Assembly: GCF_002174125.1 (NCBI RefSeq)
Contig: NZ_NEXX01000005.1
Coordinates: 1 to 64,000, forward strand
From: Acinetobacter populi
GTDB lineage: Bacteria > Pseudomonadota > Gammaproteobacteria > Pseudomonadales > Moraxellaceae
DNA: 64,000 nt
Reading direction: 5' to 3'
How positions within the stretch are numbered: position 1 is the stretch's first letter; each line of letters starts with the position of its first letter. The position numbers were made by a program, and so were the translations under genes. The notes beneath the pieces were generated by a model. The model saw nothing but the letters and a program-made list of their open reading frames with translations, was not told the DNA's origin and ran no database searches. This document shows, in pieces, positions 28,468 through 38,195 of the stretch.

Positions 28468-29142
28468 TTATGGATCACCTGGAACGCCGTAACTTGGTGA
28501 GGAGGATGGATTCAGGGCACGTAACACATAATCCTCAACTTGTGGTTGATAAATTTTCCATATGTTGTAGAGCTCTCCGATTGGATCAGATTCAGACCAA
28601 TCGACGCGTAAATCTACAATAGGCCACTGAACTTTGTCCACGACCAGTATACCAGCTGAATGAACACTGCCAGCCTCACCACCTGCGGCAAGACCTGCCT
28701 GCATAGCAAGTAATAACCGTTCAGCTAAACATCCCTGACTTTGCTCAAAGGCTTGACACATGGCTTGTGGAACATTTGGATTTGCCAATAAATTACCTGC
28801 ACAAGCCACATCCTGACCCGTATGGGCGTGATAAATACCTAGTGTTTTTTCGCCACTATATGCAGCAACCTGACCTTGCATATTAAGTACAAGTAATTGA
28901 CGATATTCAATAAAATCTGTATTGGCTACCAGTTCCTGAATCGCATCATTCGGGGAAACATCATATTTGATTAAATCAAGCAGAATATTCGCCAAATGCG
29001 GATCAGTAATATTTTGACTGGCTGCCACGCCTACACCAGCTTTGGCACGAATACAGCGTGAGGCAACTGCAGGTGAGGAAGAACTCACAGCAGCACCCAA
29101 TTGTCCTGTGGTTTTACAACGTGCCACAATGGAAAATGTCAT
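28468..29142 (-). CDS. DUF1028 family protein (Ntn-hydrolase-like)
   Basis: Protein of 224 residues with all hallmarks of DUF1028: MTFSIVARCKTTGQLGAAVS, VASRCIRAKAGVGVAASQN, GNLLANPNVPQAM and VDLRVDWSESDPIGELYNIW. Members are thought to have an Ntn-hydrolase fold, with the residue after the initiator region as nucleophile, but the reaction is not established. It follows the RidA-family gene by 16 bases and has GGAGAGG before the ATG. In other bacteria DUF1028 often sits with RidA and deacylase genes, suggesting a hydrolytic step on an amide; that is inference from context. Confidence 0.88.
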   Translation of the reverse strand: MTFSIVARCKTTGQLGAAVSSSSPAVASRCIRAKAGVGVAASQNITDPHLANILLDLIKYDVSPNDAIQELVANTDFIEYRQLLVLNMQGQVAAYSGEKTLGIYHAHTGQDVACAGNLLANPNVPQAMCQAFEQSQGCLAERLLLAMQAGLAAGGEAGSVHSAGILVVDKVQWPIVDLRVDWSESDPIGELYNIWKIYQPQVEDYVLRALNPSSSPSYGVPGDP

Positions 29143-29158
29143 ACACCTCTCCTGATGA

Positions 29159-29572
29159 TTAGTCTGGAATCACAGCAGTCGCATCAATTTCAACCAACCA
29201 TTCCGGACGTGCCAGTGCAGAAACCACGATCCCAGTAGAAACAGGGAAAACCCCTTTAAGCCATTTTCCAACGACACAATAAACGTCTTCACGGTAGCGT
29301 GGATCAATAATATAAATGGTAATTTTACAAATATCCTGTAATTCACCACCCGCTTCTTTAAGGAGCATATCAATATTATACATCGCTTGTTCTGCCTGAC
29401 CTTTGGCATTACCAATACAGACATTTTCGGAAGTATCAATATTTTGCCCAATTTGTCCACGTAGAAAAACTGTAGAGCCACGCGCCACAACCGCCTGACA
29501 CAAGTCATTATCAAGATTTTGTTCTGGGTAAGTTTCTTTGGTATTAAAGGTACGAATACGAGTATGTTTCAT
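29159..29572 (-). CDS. RidA (YjgF/YER057c/UK114) family protein
   Basis: RidA-like protein of 137 residues. The C-terminal signature PVSTGIVVSALARPEWLVEIDA is visible in two parts (PVSTGIVVSALARPEWLVEI and DATAVIP), and FLRGQIGQNID with QAEQAMYNIDMLLKEAGG marks the family core. RidA proteins hydrolyse reactive imine/enamine intermediates; the Arg and Glu of the signature are present. First gene of the RidA-DUF1028-LysR-M20 operon, with AGGATCG in front of the ATG. It likely clears an imine formed in amino acid breakdown. Confidence 0.92.
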   Translation of the reverse strand: MKHTRIRTFNTKETYPEQNLDNDLCQAVVARGSTVFLRGQIGQNIDTSENVCIGNAKGQAEQAMYNIDMLLKEAGGELQDICKITIYIIDPRYREDVYCVVGKWLKGVFPVSTGIVVSALARPEWLVEIDATAVIPD

Positions 29573-29870
29573 GTTGCGATCCTGTGTTTTATTACACTTT
29601 CTAGTATGCGGATCCCATTTCTCAACTCAATTTCTATTTTCCTTGCTTCTAATTCAGATAATCCGTACTAAAAACTCAATTTAATAGAAGATGCTCACAT
29701 TCCGAGCGATTCGTTTTTTTTGATTCAGTCCTTTTGGATATGTGATTTTCATTTTTTTAAACAACTTTCTAAGATCAAAACAACATATTTATGGGCTGCT
29801 CTGTTAAAGAGAATATATTTTGCAATGCAAGCCTGAAGCTTATAGATCAATCAAAAATTTAGGATTAATC

Positions 29871-31115
29871 ATGAATTTACCAGAACAAATAGATACGGTG
29901 GTGATCGGTGGTGGTCAGGCAGGCGTAGCCATGAGTGAACATCTTGGCACATTGAATATTGCACATGTGGTCCTAGAAAAAGCCAGAATTGCGGAAGCAT
30001 GGCGCAGCAGACGCTGGGATTCACTGGTCGCAAATGGGCCATGCTGGCATGATCGTTTTCCGGGCATGGAGTTTTCTTCAGCACCAGAAAGCTTTGTACA
30101 TCATGATCAGGTTGCTGATTATTTTGAAGCTTATGCAAAAAAAATTAATGCGCCGATTTATACTGGAGTAGAAGCGCTGAAAGTCAGCAAGAAAGAACAA
30201 TCTTCGACTTATCAGATCAAAACTTCTCATGGAAAAATTGAGGCACAGCGCGTCGTCATTGCCACCGGACCTTTTCAAAAAGCAGTGATTCCGGCAATCG
30301 CACCAAAAGATGAAAAAGTATACCAGATTCATTCAGATCAATATAAAAATCCTGAGCAGCTACCAGAAGGCAATGTATTGGTGATTGGTGCAGGATCTTC
30401 GGGAGTGCAGATTGCTGACGAATTAAATCGTGCTGGCAAACAAGTATTTTTATCTGTTGGCAAACATGAACGTCCACCCCGTCGTTATCGCGGTCGGGAT
30501 AATGTTTGGTGGTTAGGTGTACTTGGTGGCTGGGAAGCAGAAAAACCGGATAATGGTCCTCTCAAAGGTTTTGCTGTCAGCGGTGCGCAGGGCGGCCACA
30601 CTGTAGATTTTAAAAAGCTTGCACAACAAGGCATTACCTTACTTGGCATGACCAAAGCATTTGATAATGGGAAAGTCAGTTTTCTAGCAGACTTAGCAGA
30701 TAATATTCATCAGGGAGAGGAAAATTATTTAAAACTTCTAGATGAGGCAGATGCATTTATTACCAATAGTGGACTGGATTTGCCCGAAGATCCCGAAGCA
30801 CGAATCTTACTTGATGACCCTGAATGTGTAAAAAATCTTATTCTGGAACTTGATCTGGCACAGCAAAATATCACCAGTATTATTTGGGCATCAGGCTTTG
30901 GTTATGATTATGACTGGCTTGAACTAGATATCTTTGATGACAATAAAAAACCAAAACATAAGCAAGGTATTACCAATCAAGCAGGCATTTACTTTCTAGG
31001 TTTACCTTATCTGACTGGTCGGGGTTCCAGTTTTATCTGGGGAGTCTGGCATGATGCAAAACGCATTGCCGATCACATCAATATCCAACGCAAATACATG
31101 AGCTATACGCCTTAA
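29871..31115 (+). CDS. FAD-dependent flavoprotein monooxygenase (CzcO/FMO-like)
   Basis: Flavoprotein of 414 residues with two dinucleotide-binding motifs: VVIGGGQAGVAMSEHL at the N-terminus for FAD and VLVIGAGSSGVQIADEL near residue 170 for NADPH. Between them lie the conserved WHDRFPGMEF and AEAWRSRRWDSL. A frame is open from 29820, but the ATG at 29871 has AGGA six bases upstream and begins right before the FAD motif. It diverges from the RidA operon and is followed by an outer-membrane porin gene 44 bases later, so oxidation and uptake of the same compound are plausible. No substrate can be named. Confidence 0.9.
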   Translation: MNLPEQIDTVVIGGGQAGVAMSEHLGTLNIAHVVLEKARIAEAWRSRRWDSLVANGPCWHDRFPGMEFSSAPESFVHHDQVADYFEAYAKKINAPIYTGVEALKVSKKEQSSTYQIKTSHGKIEAQRVVIATGPFQKAVIPAIAPKDEKVYQIHSDQYKNPEQLPEGNVLVIGAGSSGVQIADELNRAGKQVFLSVGKHERPPRRYRGRDNVWWLGVLGGWEAEKPDNGPLKGFAVSGAQGGHTVDFKKLAQQGITLLGMTKAFDNGKVSFLADLADNIHQGEENYLKLLDEADAFITNSGLDLPEDPEARILLDDPECVKNLILELDLAQQNITSIIWASGFGYDYDWLELDIFDDNKKPKHKQGITNQAGIYFLGLPYLTGRGSSFIWGVWHDAKRIADHINIQRKYMSYTP

Positions 31116-31159
31116 TAATCGAGAATTAATCATAAAATATTTTTAGAGGAAATTTTAAT

Positions 31160-32308
31160 ATGCAATATCGTGTAGTAAAAACATTAGCGATCACAATGTT
31201 CACTTTGGGTGGATTCAATACAGCACAAGCCGATGCATTAACTATTGGAGACGAAACAACAGCCAAAGGTGCATTAACCTTATCAGGTTTCTTACGTGCA
31301 AAATATCAGGATAAAAGCTGGTCTGAAAATGATCACAAACTAACCTTTGATGCCGCAAAAATTAATCTAGATTATCAATCACCAAAATTATTTGGCCATA
31401 TTGAATATCGTTGCTATCAATTTGATAAATTATGTGATTTCTCCTCATTAGTCGATGGCTATCTTGGGTACAACATTAACCAGACGGACAATATCACCTT
31501 AGGTTTACAACCTGTGCCATTTGGTCCTGGACGCTTCTGGGAAAGTAACTGGTATGGTGGCATCGTTACGCAATTTGGTCTTGAAGATGTACACAACCTT
31601 GGGGTGAAATATCATTTCCAACCCTTTAAAGCGACCAATATTGATCTGGCTTATTTTGCCAAAGATGGTGGTAAATATGGATCAAGTGCCGATGCCAGCC
31701 GTTACACAGCCAACTATGTTGAATCTTTAGATGAAAAAAATATGTGGCTTGCACGTATTTCCAGAGATTTAAAATTATCTGAAGATGATAAATTATCCGC
31801 AAAATTGGGAGGTGCTTATTGGCATTCGGATATCGATAATGATGCTACACAGTTAACTGGTAATCGCAAAGCATGGACCTTATTTTCTACCATTTCCTAT
31901 GAAAATCTAGCATTCACTTTAACTGGCGGTAAAAACAAAGTGGATAATAAAGATACTATTAACCCAGATATATCAACCGTGGGTTCATTTAAAGACAATT
32001 ACGAGATTGCCAATAAAGGGACTTTTTATACCGCAGATATCAGTTATGCTTTTAAAAACGTAGAAAAGATTGGCACGATTACCCCTTATGCCATGTACAG
32101 TACCTACCAAAAAGATGCGGAAGGATTTAAAGATTCAAGCCGTAGTATTTTGGGTGTTTCTGTAGACCACAGACAATTCACATTTGTCGCAGAATATATC
32201 ATCGGCAAAAATGACTTTAACATTGGTGGCACAACAGAATCTTATGCTGTTGGTGATGATAGTGGTACAAATAAATTGTTTAACTTACAAGCAATTTATA
32301 ATTTTTAA
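31160..32308 (+). CDS. Outer-membrane porin
   Basis: Beta-barrel porin of 382 residues. A signal peptide ends in QADA around residue 26, the chain alternates amphipathic strands, and it ends in LQAIYNF, with the terminal Phe needed for outer-membrane insertion. The sequence around NITLGLQPVPFGPGRFWESN resembles phosphate-selective-porin-like (OprO/P) proteins, but I would not assign ion specificity. AGAGGAAA precedes the ATG. It follows the flavoprotein gene on the same strand and is closed by a terminator, so it probably lets the flavoprotein substrate through the outer membrane. Confidence 0.85.
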   Translation: MQYRVVKTLAITMFTLGGFNTAQADALTIGDETTAKGALTLSGFLRAKYQDKSWSENDHKLTFDAAKINLDYQSPKLFGHIEYRCYQFDKLCDFSSLVDGYLGYNINQTDNITLGLQPVPFGPGRFWESNWYGGIVTQFGLEDVHNLGVKYHFQPFKATNIDLAYFAKDGGKYGSSADASRYTANYVESLDEKNMWLARISRDLKLSEDDKLSAKLGGAYWHSDIDNDATQLTGNRKAWTLFSTISYENLAFTLTGGKNKVDNKDTINPDISTVGSFKDNYEIANKGTFYTADISYAFKNVEKIGTITPYAMYSTYQKDAEGFKDSSRSILGVSVDHRQFTFVAEYIIGKNDFNIGGTTESYAVGDDSGTNKLFNLQAIYNF

Positions 32309-32396
32309 TGGCACATAGATCAATATTCAACTCATTGAAATAACGTTATTTTCAAAAAATTCAATATTTTGATGAGTCATATAAATCCTTAAAACA

Positions 32397-32433
32397 ACAA
32401 TTCATTTGGTAAAATGTACAAATGAATTGTTTT
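32397..32433 (+). terminator. Rho-independent terminator after the porin gene
   Basis: A perfect 12-bp stem, ACAATTCATTTG (32397-32408) with CAAATGAATTGT (32419-32430), is followed by TTT. Confidence 0.8.
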
Positions 32434-32519
32434 GATCCTCGTGTTATTTATACCGAAAATTAGAATTCTTGTAGAACGTATTGAGATTTTATTTTTACCA
32501 TGAAAAATGAGAAAAAATT

Positions 32520-33473
32520 ATGGCGATTTTAAAAGTTACCTGTGTCGAAAAAAATATATTATTGGATAAAAATTTCCATTTTGACTTTCCCTGTATATAC
32601 AAGGAGTATCATCAATTATCTCAAAAGGAATTTTATCAACAGGTATATGATCAGGATGTTCTGGTTGTAAATGACCTAGTTGTGGATGAAATAATACTAG
32701 ACCATAATCCCGCACTCAAACTGGTCGCCTTATGTTCTACAGGATTCGATCACATCAATATTCCCTTATTACGCCAACACGGTGTAAAAGTAGCGAATAT
32801 CAGAGGTTATGCTGGAGATGCTGTCGCTGAGCATGCATTCATGTTGATGATAAATTTGTTTAAAAATATAAATGCACAACTTAGCTCAGTTCTAACAGGA
32901 AAATGGAGTAATAGTCCAACCTCCTATTACTTATCTACTTCTATAAGGGAACTTAACAACAAAAATTTAGTGATCTTGGGAAAAGGGGAAATCGGTTTAT
33001 CTTTAGCTGAAAAAGCAAAAGCTTTTGGCATGCATGTATATTTTAGTGAACGAAAAAATGCTCTTACTTGTCGCCAAGGATATATTCCTTTCAATCAAGC
33101 CATCAAAATTGCTGATGTATTATCGTTACATTGCGAATTAAATCATCACACCAAAGGCATGATTGATCGAGAGGTTATCCAACAAATGAAATCATCCAGC
33201 ATATTAATCAATGTAGGCCGTGGAGGGTTAATTGATGAATATAGTTTGGCGCAAGCGCTTAAAAATAATGATATTGCAGGTTTTGGCGCTGATGTATTAT
33301 CAGAAGAACCACCTCCAACAGATCATATACTGCTTAACCTTCAGCATCCCAATGTCATGATTACACCGCATATTGCTTGGGCAACAGAGGAAGCTCAAAG
33401 CAGATTATTTGATATTTTACAGGATAATATCAATTCAAATATTCATGGTATTGCTAAAAATTTAATCAACTAA
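32520..33473 (+). CDS. D-2-hydroxyacid dehydrogenase (NAD-dependent)
   Basis: Cytoplasmic D-isomer-specific 2-hydroxyacid dehydrogenase of 317 residues, glycerate/hydroxypyruvate reductase-like. The NAD-binding loop is VILGKGEIGLSLAEKA, degenerate at the second Gly (Lys instead) but keeping the spacing. Catalytic residues are the Arg in INVGRGGLIDE, the Glu in LSEEPPP and the His in MITPHIAWATEE; CSTGFDHIN is the substrate-domain block. It reduces a 2-oxoacid such as hydroxypyruvate or glyoxylate. It stands alone between a terminator and the tRNA scar at 33.6 kb. Confidence 0.9.
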   Translation: MAILKVTCVEKNILLDKNFHFDFPCIYKEYHQLSQKEFYQQVYDQDVLVVNDLVVDEIILDHNPALKLVALCSTGFDHINIPLLRQHGVKVANIRGYAGDAVAEHAFMLMINLFKNINAQLSSVLTGKWSNSPTSYYLSTSIRELNNKNLVILGKGEIGLSLAEKAKAFGMHVYFSERKNALTCRQGYIPFNQAIKIADVLSLHCELNHHTKGMIDREVIQQMKSSSILINVGRGGLIDEYSLAQALKNNDIAGFGADVLSEEPPPTDHILLNLQHPNVMITPHIAWATEEAQSRLFDILQDNINSNIHGIAKNLIN

Positions 33474-33560
33474 AAGCCTCGATAAGGATCATTATCAAAA
33501 GAATAATTATTATTTGAATTTAAATTAAAAAATATGATTAAAGTATTTGAATATAAAAAT

Positions 33561-33594
33561 AAAAAAAGCCCCAAGTGATCCACTTGAGGCTTTT
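33561..33594 (-). terminator. Terminator of the former tRNA-Gly gene
   Basis: GCCCCAAGTG (33568-33577) pairs with CACTTGAGGC (33581-33590) with one mismatch; on the minus strand a run of seven T follows (33561-33567). It lies 12 bases beyond the CCA end of the tRNA-Gly fragment and is what one expects after an intact tRNA gene. It can also stop transcription from the left. Confidence 0.8.
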
Positions 33595-33601
33595 AAGAAT
33601 T

Positions 33602-33646
<45 letters not shown>

Positions 33647-33647
33647 T

Positions 33648-33815
33648 AGTCACCTACATTTTTACTTTAAAAGGCACTAAATTACCTTAAAATAAATTAA
33701 TTTATTTCAATATCTTATAATTTTTAATGTATATTTTAAAATTTAAAGCTCATCTATACGATAAATCTTGGTCACTTCTACTCTTTTAAAATTCAACAAA
33801 AGTCACCTACATTTT
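33648..33815. repeat. 15-bp direct repeat beside the tRNA fragment
   Basis: AGTCACCTACATTTT occurs at 33648-33662, directly at the tRNA break, and again at 33801-33815. Repeats of this size beside an attachment site are what integrase arm-type binding sites look like. The surrounding 33647-34498 stretch of about 850 bases has no gene; it holds only short broken frames (for example 33999-34100 on the plus strand) that I cannot assign. Confidence 0.6.
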
Positions 33816-34498
33816 AAATATGGAAAAATCTAGCAGACGCTCTTAATGCTTATACGTCATACTGGATAACTTAAATACATGTAAATGGGCAGGACTTGGT
33901 AGCAATTTATTGCTTGACTAAAAAAATATTTCATTTGTTAAGTAAGCTGGTATTTATTGGCGCAAGACAGTATCGAAATAAAAATCTTATCTCATCATTA
34001 CCGACATCTTCTGTCCATATTGCAAAGGTTTGATGTGAAATTCAGCGCATCACGACATGCTTATCAGACTCTCATTGCTTCAGAAATGCTTGACTGAGCC
34101 ACTGATGATAGTTTTTTACCTTGGATCCCTCCAACTTTTTATCAGCAGCGTTACCTTTAATCTCCAAAGATCCCGTGCACTTTCATCAAACAAAAAAACT
34201 GTATATTAATTGATTAGTAATTAAATCTTTTCAATACCTTATAGCATATAAATTTTTTATAATTCCAAAAAATTATATGTACTTAAATAGTGCATTTATA
34301 GAATTATGCATTTTTATAGTACATTTTTATAAAAATACATTATCAACTTATCATAATGATAATTAACATATAATTTAATAAATAATTATTTTTATTATTA
34401 AAAATAAGTACATACTTTGGTCTAATTAGATTTTGGCACGTTATATGCTAAAACATTAAATGTATCTTTAAATAAATATACATTTATGGTGACTGGTT

Positions 34499-35851
34499 AT
34501 GACGGTAGATGCTTTTGAGTTAGTAAAACTATTTGCTGATGGTAGTACTACGCCTTTAATTGAACTTGAAAAGTCAATTATGAAAATGGATTCAGTGCAA
34601 TCGGTATTTATCTCACAAAGTTTAGATCGTGCTTTTAGAGAAGCGAAAGCATCGACAGAACGCTGGGAAAATGCTTGTCCGCTTTCCAGTTTTGATGGGG
34701 TCGCAATTGCATGGAAAGATTTAATCGATGTCGCAGGCTTGGTGACTACAGCTGGGTCAAAAGTATTTAAGCATCATTCTCCAGCTCAACATGATGCAGA
34801 GGTTGTGTCTGCGTTAACACGAATGGGTATGATAAACATTGGCAAAACCAATCTGACTGAGTTTGCCTATTCAGGGTTAGGTTTAAATCCGCATTTTGGT
34901 ACGCCGGCCAATGTTGTCGAGCCAAAATGTATTCCAGGAGGCTCTTCTTCTGGTTCTGCGGTAGCAGTTGGGCAAGATATTGTCAAAATATCTATGGGAA
35001 CTGATACAGCAGGGTCAATCCGAATCCCTTCTGCCTTTAATGGTCTGGTTGGCTATCGTAGTAGTTGTGCAAGATATTCGAAAGAAGGCGTTTTTCCTCT
35101 AGCCAGCTCTTTGGATACGCTAGGACCATTGGCTAGAAGTGTTCGTGATTGTTATGTATTGGACTGTCTATTACATGGACAAGCAAATGTACAGTTACCC
35201 AAATATTCATTATTCCAACAACTTAAGTTTTATGTCGATCTTGATCTTTTGCAAGATCCTGCCATCACAATCGCAGTAAAAAATAATTTTCTATACGCCA
35301 TCGAGCGTCTGGCACAGGCTGGAGCATGTATTCAATACCAACGTATCACCGCAATTCATAAAACGCTGAGTTTAATTGATTCTGGTAAATGGCTAGGTGC
35401 AGCCGAAGCATTTACCTTACATGAGGATTTATTAAATAGTGATGCCGCAACGCAATTGGATTCAAGAGTTCGTTCTCGTCTGGAAACGGCAAGACACCTG
35501 CCAGCATCAGTACAAATCGGTTTATATCAAATTGCACGATCTTTAAAGCAATTAATTTCACAAGAACTTTGCGATGGTTTTTTACTTTCCCCAACGGTTG
35601 CTCATACCGCACCTCAACGTGCACCGCTTGAGCAGGATGAAACGCTATTTTTTCAAACCAATATGAAAACTTTAAGGCTCACTATGCCGGGAAGTTTTCT
35701 GGATATGCCATGTTTAACTCTACCCAATGGTTCGGATGAATATGGTTTACCAACTGCACTATTGATTTCTGGAACGTGTAATCAGGATCAAAAAGTTTTG
35801 CACGCAGCACTCGCTGTAGAACAGGTACTTGCTGGTTCATTCAACAAGTAA
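34499..35851 (+). CDS. Amidase-signature family hydrolase
   Basis: Amidase of 450 residues with a complete Ser-cisSer-Lys triad: Lys73 in AWKDLIDVAG, the Gly/Ser-rich block PGGSSSGSA at residues 146-154 and nucleophile Ser173 in TDTAGSIRIP. The length equals the core of GatA/AtzF-type enzymes without extra domains. It is the first gene of a plus-strand operon that also encodes a cyclic imide hydrolase-like protein, an MFS transporter and two dehydrogenases, so it plausibly cleaves the half-amide formed by that hydrolase. The preceding 300 bases are very AT-rich and should contain the promoter. Confidence 0.92.
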   Translation: MTVDAFELVKLFADGSTTPLIELEKSIMKMDSVQSVFISQSLDRAFREAKASTERWENACPLSSFDGVAIAWKDLIDVAGLVTTAGSKVFKHHSPAQHDAEVVSALTRMGMINIGKTNLTEFAYSGLGLNPHFGTPANVVEPKCIPGGSSSGSAVAVGQDIVKISMGTDTAGSIRIPSAFNGLVGYRSSCARYSKEGVFPLASSLDTLGPLARSVRDCYVLDCLLHGQANVQLPKYSLFQQLKFYVDLDLLQDPAITIAVKNNFLYAIERLAQAGACIQYQRITAIHKTLSLIDSGKWLGAAEAFTLHEDLLNSDAATQLDSRVRSRLETARHLPASVQIGLYQIARSLKQLISQELCDGFLLSPTVAHTAPQRAPLEQDETLFFQTNMKTLRLTMPGSFLDMPCLTLPNGSDEYGLPTALLISGTCNQDQKVLHAALAVEQVLAGSFNK

Positions 35852-35895
35852 CTCCATTTTAATTTATTTACGTGTACTTCAAAAAGGATGATCTC

Positions 35896-36777
35896 ATGGC
35901 TAAAGAAATTTTAGTTTCTATTGGTGTTGATGTAGATGCTGTGGCTGGTTGGTTAGGTTCATATGGCGGTGATGATTCGCCAGATGATATTTCTCGTGGC
36001 TTATTTGCTGGAGAAGTTGGTGCATTACGTTTATTGAAATTATTTGAAAAATATCAAATCAAAACCACGTGGTTTATTCCAGGGCATTCTGTTGAAACAT
36101 TTCCTGAGCAGATGAAAGCCGTAGTCGATGCAGGTCATGAAATTGGTATGCATGGTTATAGTCATGAAAATCCAATAGCAATGACACCTGAACAGGAAGA
36201 GGCTGTGCTGGATAAGGCGATTGAATTAATCACGCAATTATCAGGAAAACGCCCCACAGGTTATGTTGCACCTTGGTGGGAGTTCAGTAATGTTACGAAT
36301 GAACTTTTGCTTAAAAAAGGCATTAAATATGATCATAGTCTGATGCATAACGACTTTACGCCATATTACGTAAGAGTCGGTGATTCATGGACCAAAATTG
36401 ATTATAGCCAACATCCAGATACATGGATGAAACCTTTGATACGGGGTACAGAAACGGATCTCATTGAAATTCCAGCAAACTGGTATTTGGATGATTTACC
36501 TCCAATGATGTTTATCAAAAAATCACCGAATAGTCATGGTTTTGTCAATCCACGTGATATTGAGCAAATGTGGAAAGATCAATTTGATTGGGTTTATCGT
36601 GAAATGGATTATGCAGTATTTCCAATCACAATTCATCCAGATGTTTCTGGGCGTCCACAAGTGTTATTGATGTTAGAGCGTTTAATTGAACATTTTCAGT
36701 CACATGAAGGTGTGAAGTTTGTAATGATGGATGAAATCGCAACTGATTTTGCCAAACGTTTTCCTCGTGCTGGTTAA
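35896..36777 (+). CDS. Polysaccharide-deacetylase family protein, HpPgdA/cyclic imidase-like
   Basis: NodB-homology-domain metal hydrolase of 293 residues. Asp14, His86 and His90 ([10 protein letters not shown] and [10 protein letters not shown]) match the metal ligands known for Helicobacter pylori PgdA by position. [11 protein letters not shown] and [16 protein letters not shown] are shared blocks of that subgroup, which includes cyclic imide hydrolases rather than true peptidoglycan deacetylases. No signal peptide is present, which favours a cytoplasmic imidase. The ATG at 35896 has AAGGATG upstream; a frame from 35872 adds eight residues without support. It stands between amidase and MFS genes. 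A ring-opening step followed by the amidase is my inference. Confidence 0.9.
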   Translation: MAKEILVSIGVDVDAVAGWLGSYGGDDSPDDISRGLFAGEVGALRLLKLFEKYQIKTTWFIPGHSVETFPEQMKAVVDAGHEIGMHGYSHENPIAMTPEQEEAVLDKAIELITQLSGKRPTGYVAPWWEFSNVTNELLLKKGIKYDHSLMHNDFTPYYVRVGDSWTKIDYSQHPDTWMKPLIRGTETDLIEIPANWYLDDLPPMMFIKKSPNSHGFVNPRDIEQMWKDQFDWVYREMDYAVFPITIHPDVSGRPQVLLMLERLIEHFQSHEGVKFVMMDEIATDFAKRFPRAG

Positions 36778-36806
36778 TGTCGGCTTTAAATTAAAGGAAC
36801 ATGACC

Positions 36807-38186
36807 ATGACTGAAAATATTGATATAAATCCTGGTAGTAATAACAACGAATCACCTACCCAAAAAAGCAATGGTGTTTGGCAACCTGATGTCATTAGCC
36901 AGAAGGATATTAATTATGCTTCTTGGATTGCTTTTTTTGCATGGGTATTCGCAGTATATGATTTTATTTTATTTGGAACGTTACTCCCGGTAATGGGAGG
37001 ACATTTCAATTGGAACGAGGCTGAACAAGCAAGTTTGGCGACATGGATTGCTGTGGGCGGTGCGGTTATTGCTTTTGCGATTGGCCCGATTGTCGATAGG
37101 ATCGGTCGCCGTAAAGGTATTATCTTTACTATGACGGGTACAGCAATTAGTTCAGCGATGACAGCGGTCGGTGCTGGATGGGGTAAAGGTCCTTTAACAA
37201 TTATTCGTTCGGTTGCGGGACTGGGTTATGCTGAAGAAGGTGTGAATGCGACTTATCTGACTGAAATGTATGCTACCTCCAAGGACGAGAAATTTAAAAA
37301 ACGTAAAGGCTTCATTTATTCACTGGTACAAAGTGGTTGGCCAGTTGGTGCATTAGCCGCTGCGGCATTAACTGCAATTTTACTACCCCATATTGGCTGG
37401 CAAGGTTGTTTTATTTTTGCGGCAATTCCAGCATTTATTATTGCAATTCTGGCAAGAAAACTTAAAGAAAGTCCACAATTTCAGATTATCAGAAGAATCT
37501 CGGAGTTAAAAAAAGCTGGGCAAATTGAACAAGCAAATGCACTCGCCGCAGAATATCATCTTGATCATGAAGAGCATCAAAAAACTGGTGTAAAGGCTGC
37601 CTTTCAAGGTAAAGCATTACGACCAACGCTAATTTTGAGTTTGGCCATTCTACTTAACTGGTCTGCAATTCAGGTATTTAGTGTATTGGGTACTTCAGTG
37701 ATCGTGAATGTCCATCATTTATCATTCCAAAACTCATTAATTATTCTGATTTTATCTAACCTGGTTGGATTTATCGGCTATCTGGTTCATGGTTGGTTAG
37801 GTGATCGCATAGGCCGTAGAAATACTGTTGCGATTGGCTGGATGTGTGGTGGTATAGCATTTTACGCCATGGTTGTGGCGTCACATGATTTAGTGACTGT
37901 GGTGGCACTTTATAGTGTGGGCTTATTCTTTTTAACTGGGCCTTATTCTGCCATGTTGTTCTTTATGGGGGAATCTTTCCCAACCAGTATTCGTGCAACC
38001 GGCGGTGCGATTGTACATGCTATGGGACCAATTGGAGCAATTCTAGCTGGTGTAGGTATTACCAGTGTATTAACCAGTGGTGGAGAGTGGGCAAGTGCAG
38101 CACTTTGGTTTGGTGCTTTGCCATGCTTTTTATCTGGTTTGGTGATGCTTGCTGCTCGCCATGTCAATCCAGAAGACGTGAAATAA
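36807..38186 (+). CDS. MFS transporter, sugar/aromatic-acid proton symporter type
   Basis: Inner-membrane MFS transporter of 459 residues with about twelve hydrophobic segments. The loop 2-3 motif is GPIVDRIGRRKGIIF and the matching one in the second half is HGWLGDRIGRRNTVAIGW, as in the metabolite:proton symporter group. LTEMYATSKDEKFKKRKG follows the fourth segment. Two ATGs lie at 36801 and 36807; AGGA is two and eight bases away respectively, so 36807 is preferred. Within the amidase-imidase operon it is the probable importer of the substrate. Confidence 0.92.
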   Translation: MTENIDINPGSNNNESPTQKSNGVWQPDVISQKDINYASWIAFFAWVFAVYDFILFGTLLPVMGGHFNWNEAEQASLATWIAVGGAVIAFAIGPIVDRIGRRKGIIFTMTGTAISSAMTAVGAGWGKGPLTIIRSVAGLGYAEEGVNATYLTEMYATSKDEKFKKRKGFIYSLVQSGWPVGALAAAALTAILLPHIGWQGCFIFAAIPAFIIAILARKLKESPQFQIIRRISELKKAGQIEQANALAAEYHLDHEEHQKTGVKAAFQGKALRPTLILSLAILLNWSAIQVFSVLGTSVIVNVHHLSFQNSLIILILSNLVGFIGYLVHGWLGDRIGRRNTVAIGWMCGGIAFYAMVVASHDLVTVVALYSVGLFFLTGPYSAMLFFMGESFPTSIRATGGAIVHAMGPIGAILAGVGITSVLTSGGEWASAALWFGALPCFLSGLVMLAARHVNPEDVK

Positions 38187-38195
38187 GGAAAAAAC

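Noticed and set aside
33999..34100. A short frame reading LSHHYRHLLSILQRF as an integrase remnant
   Set aside because: It is under 40 codons, with no catalytic motif; I could not support any family.
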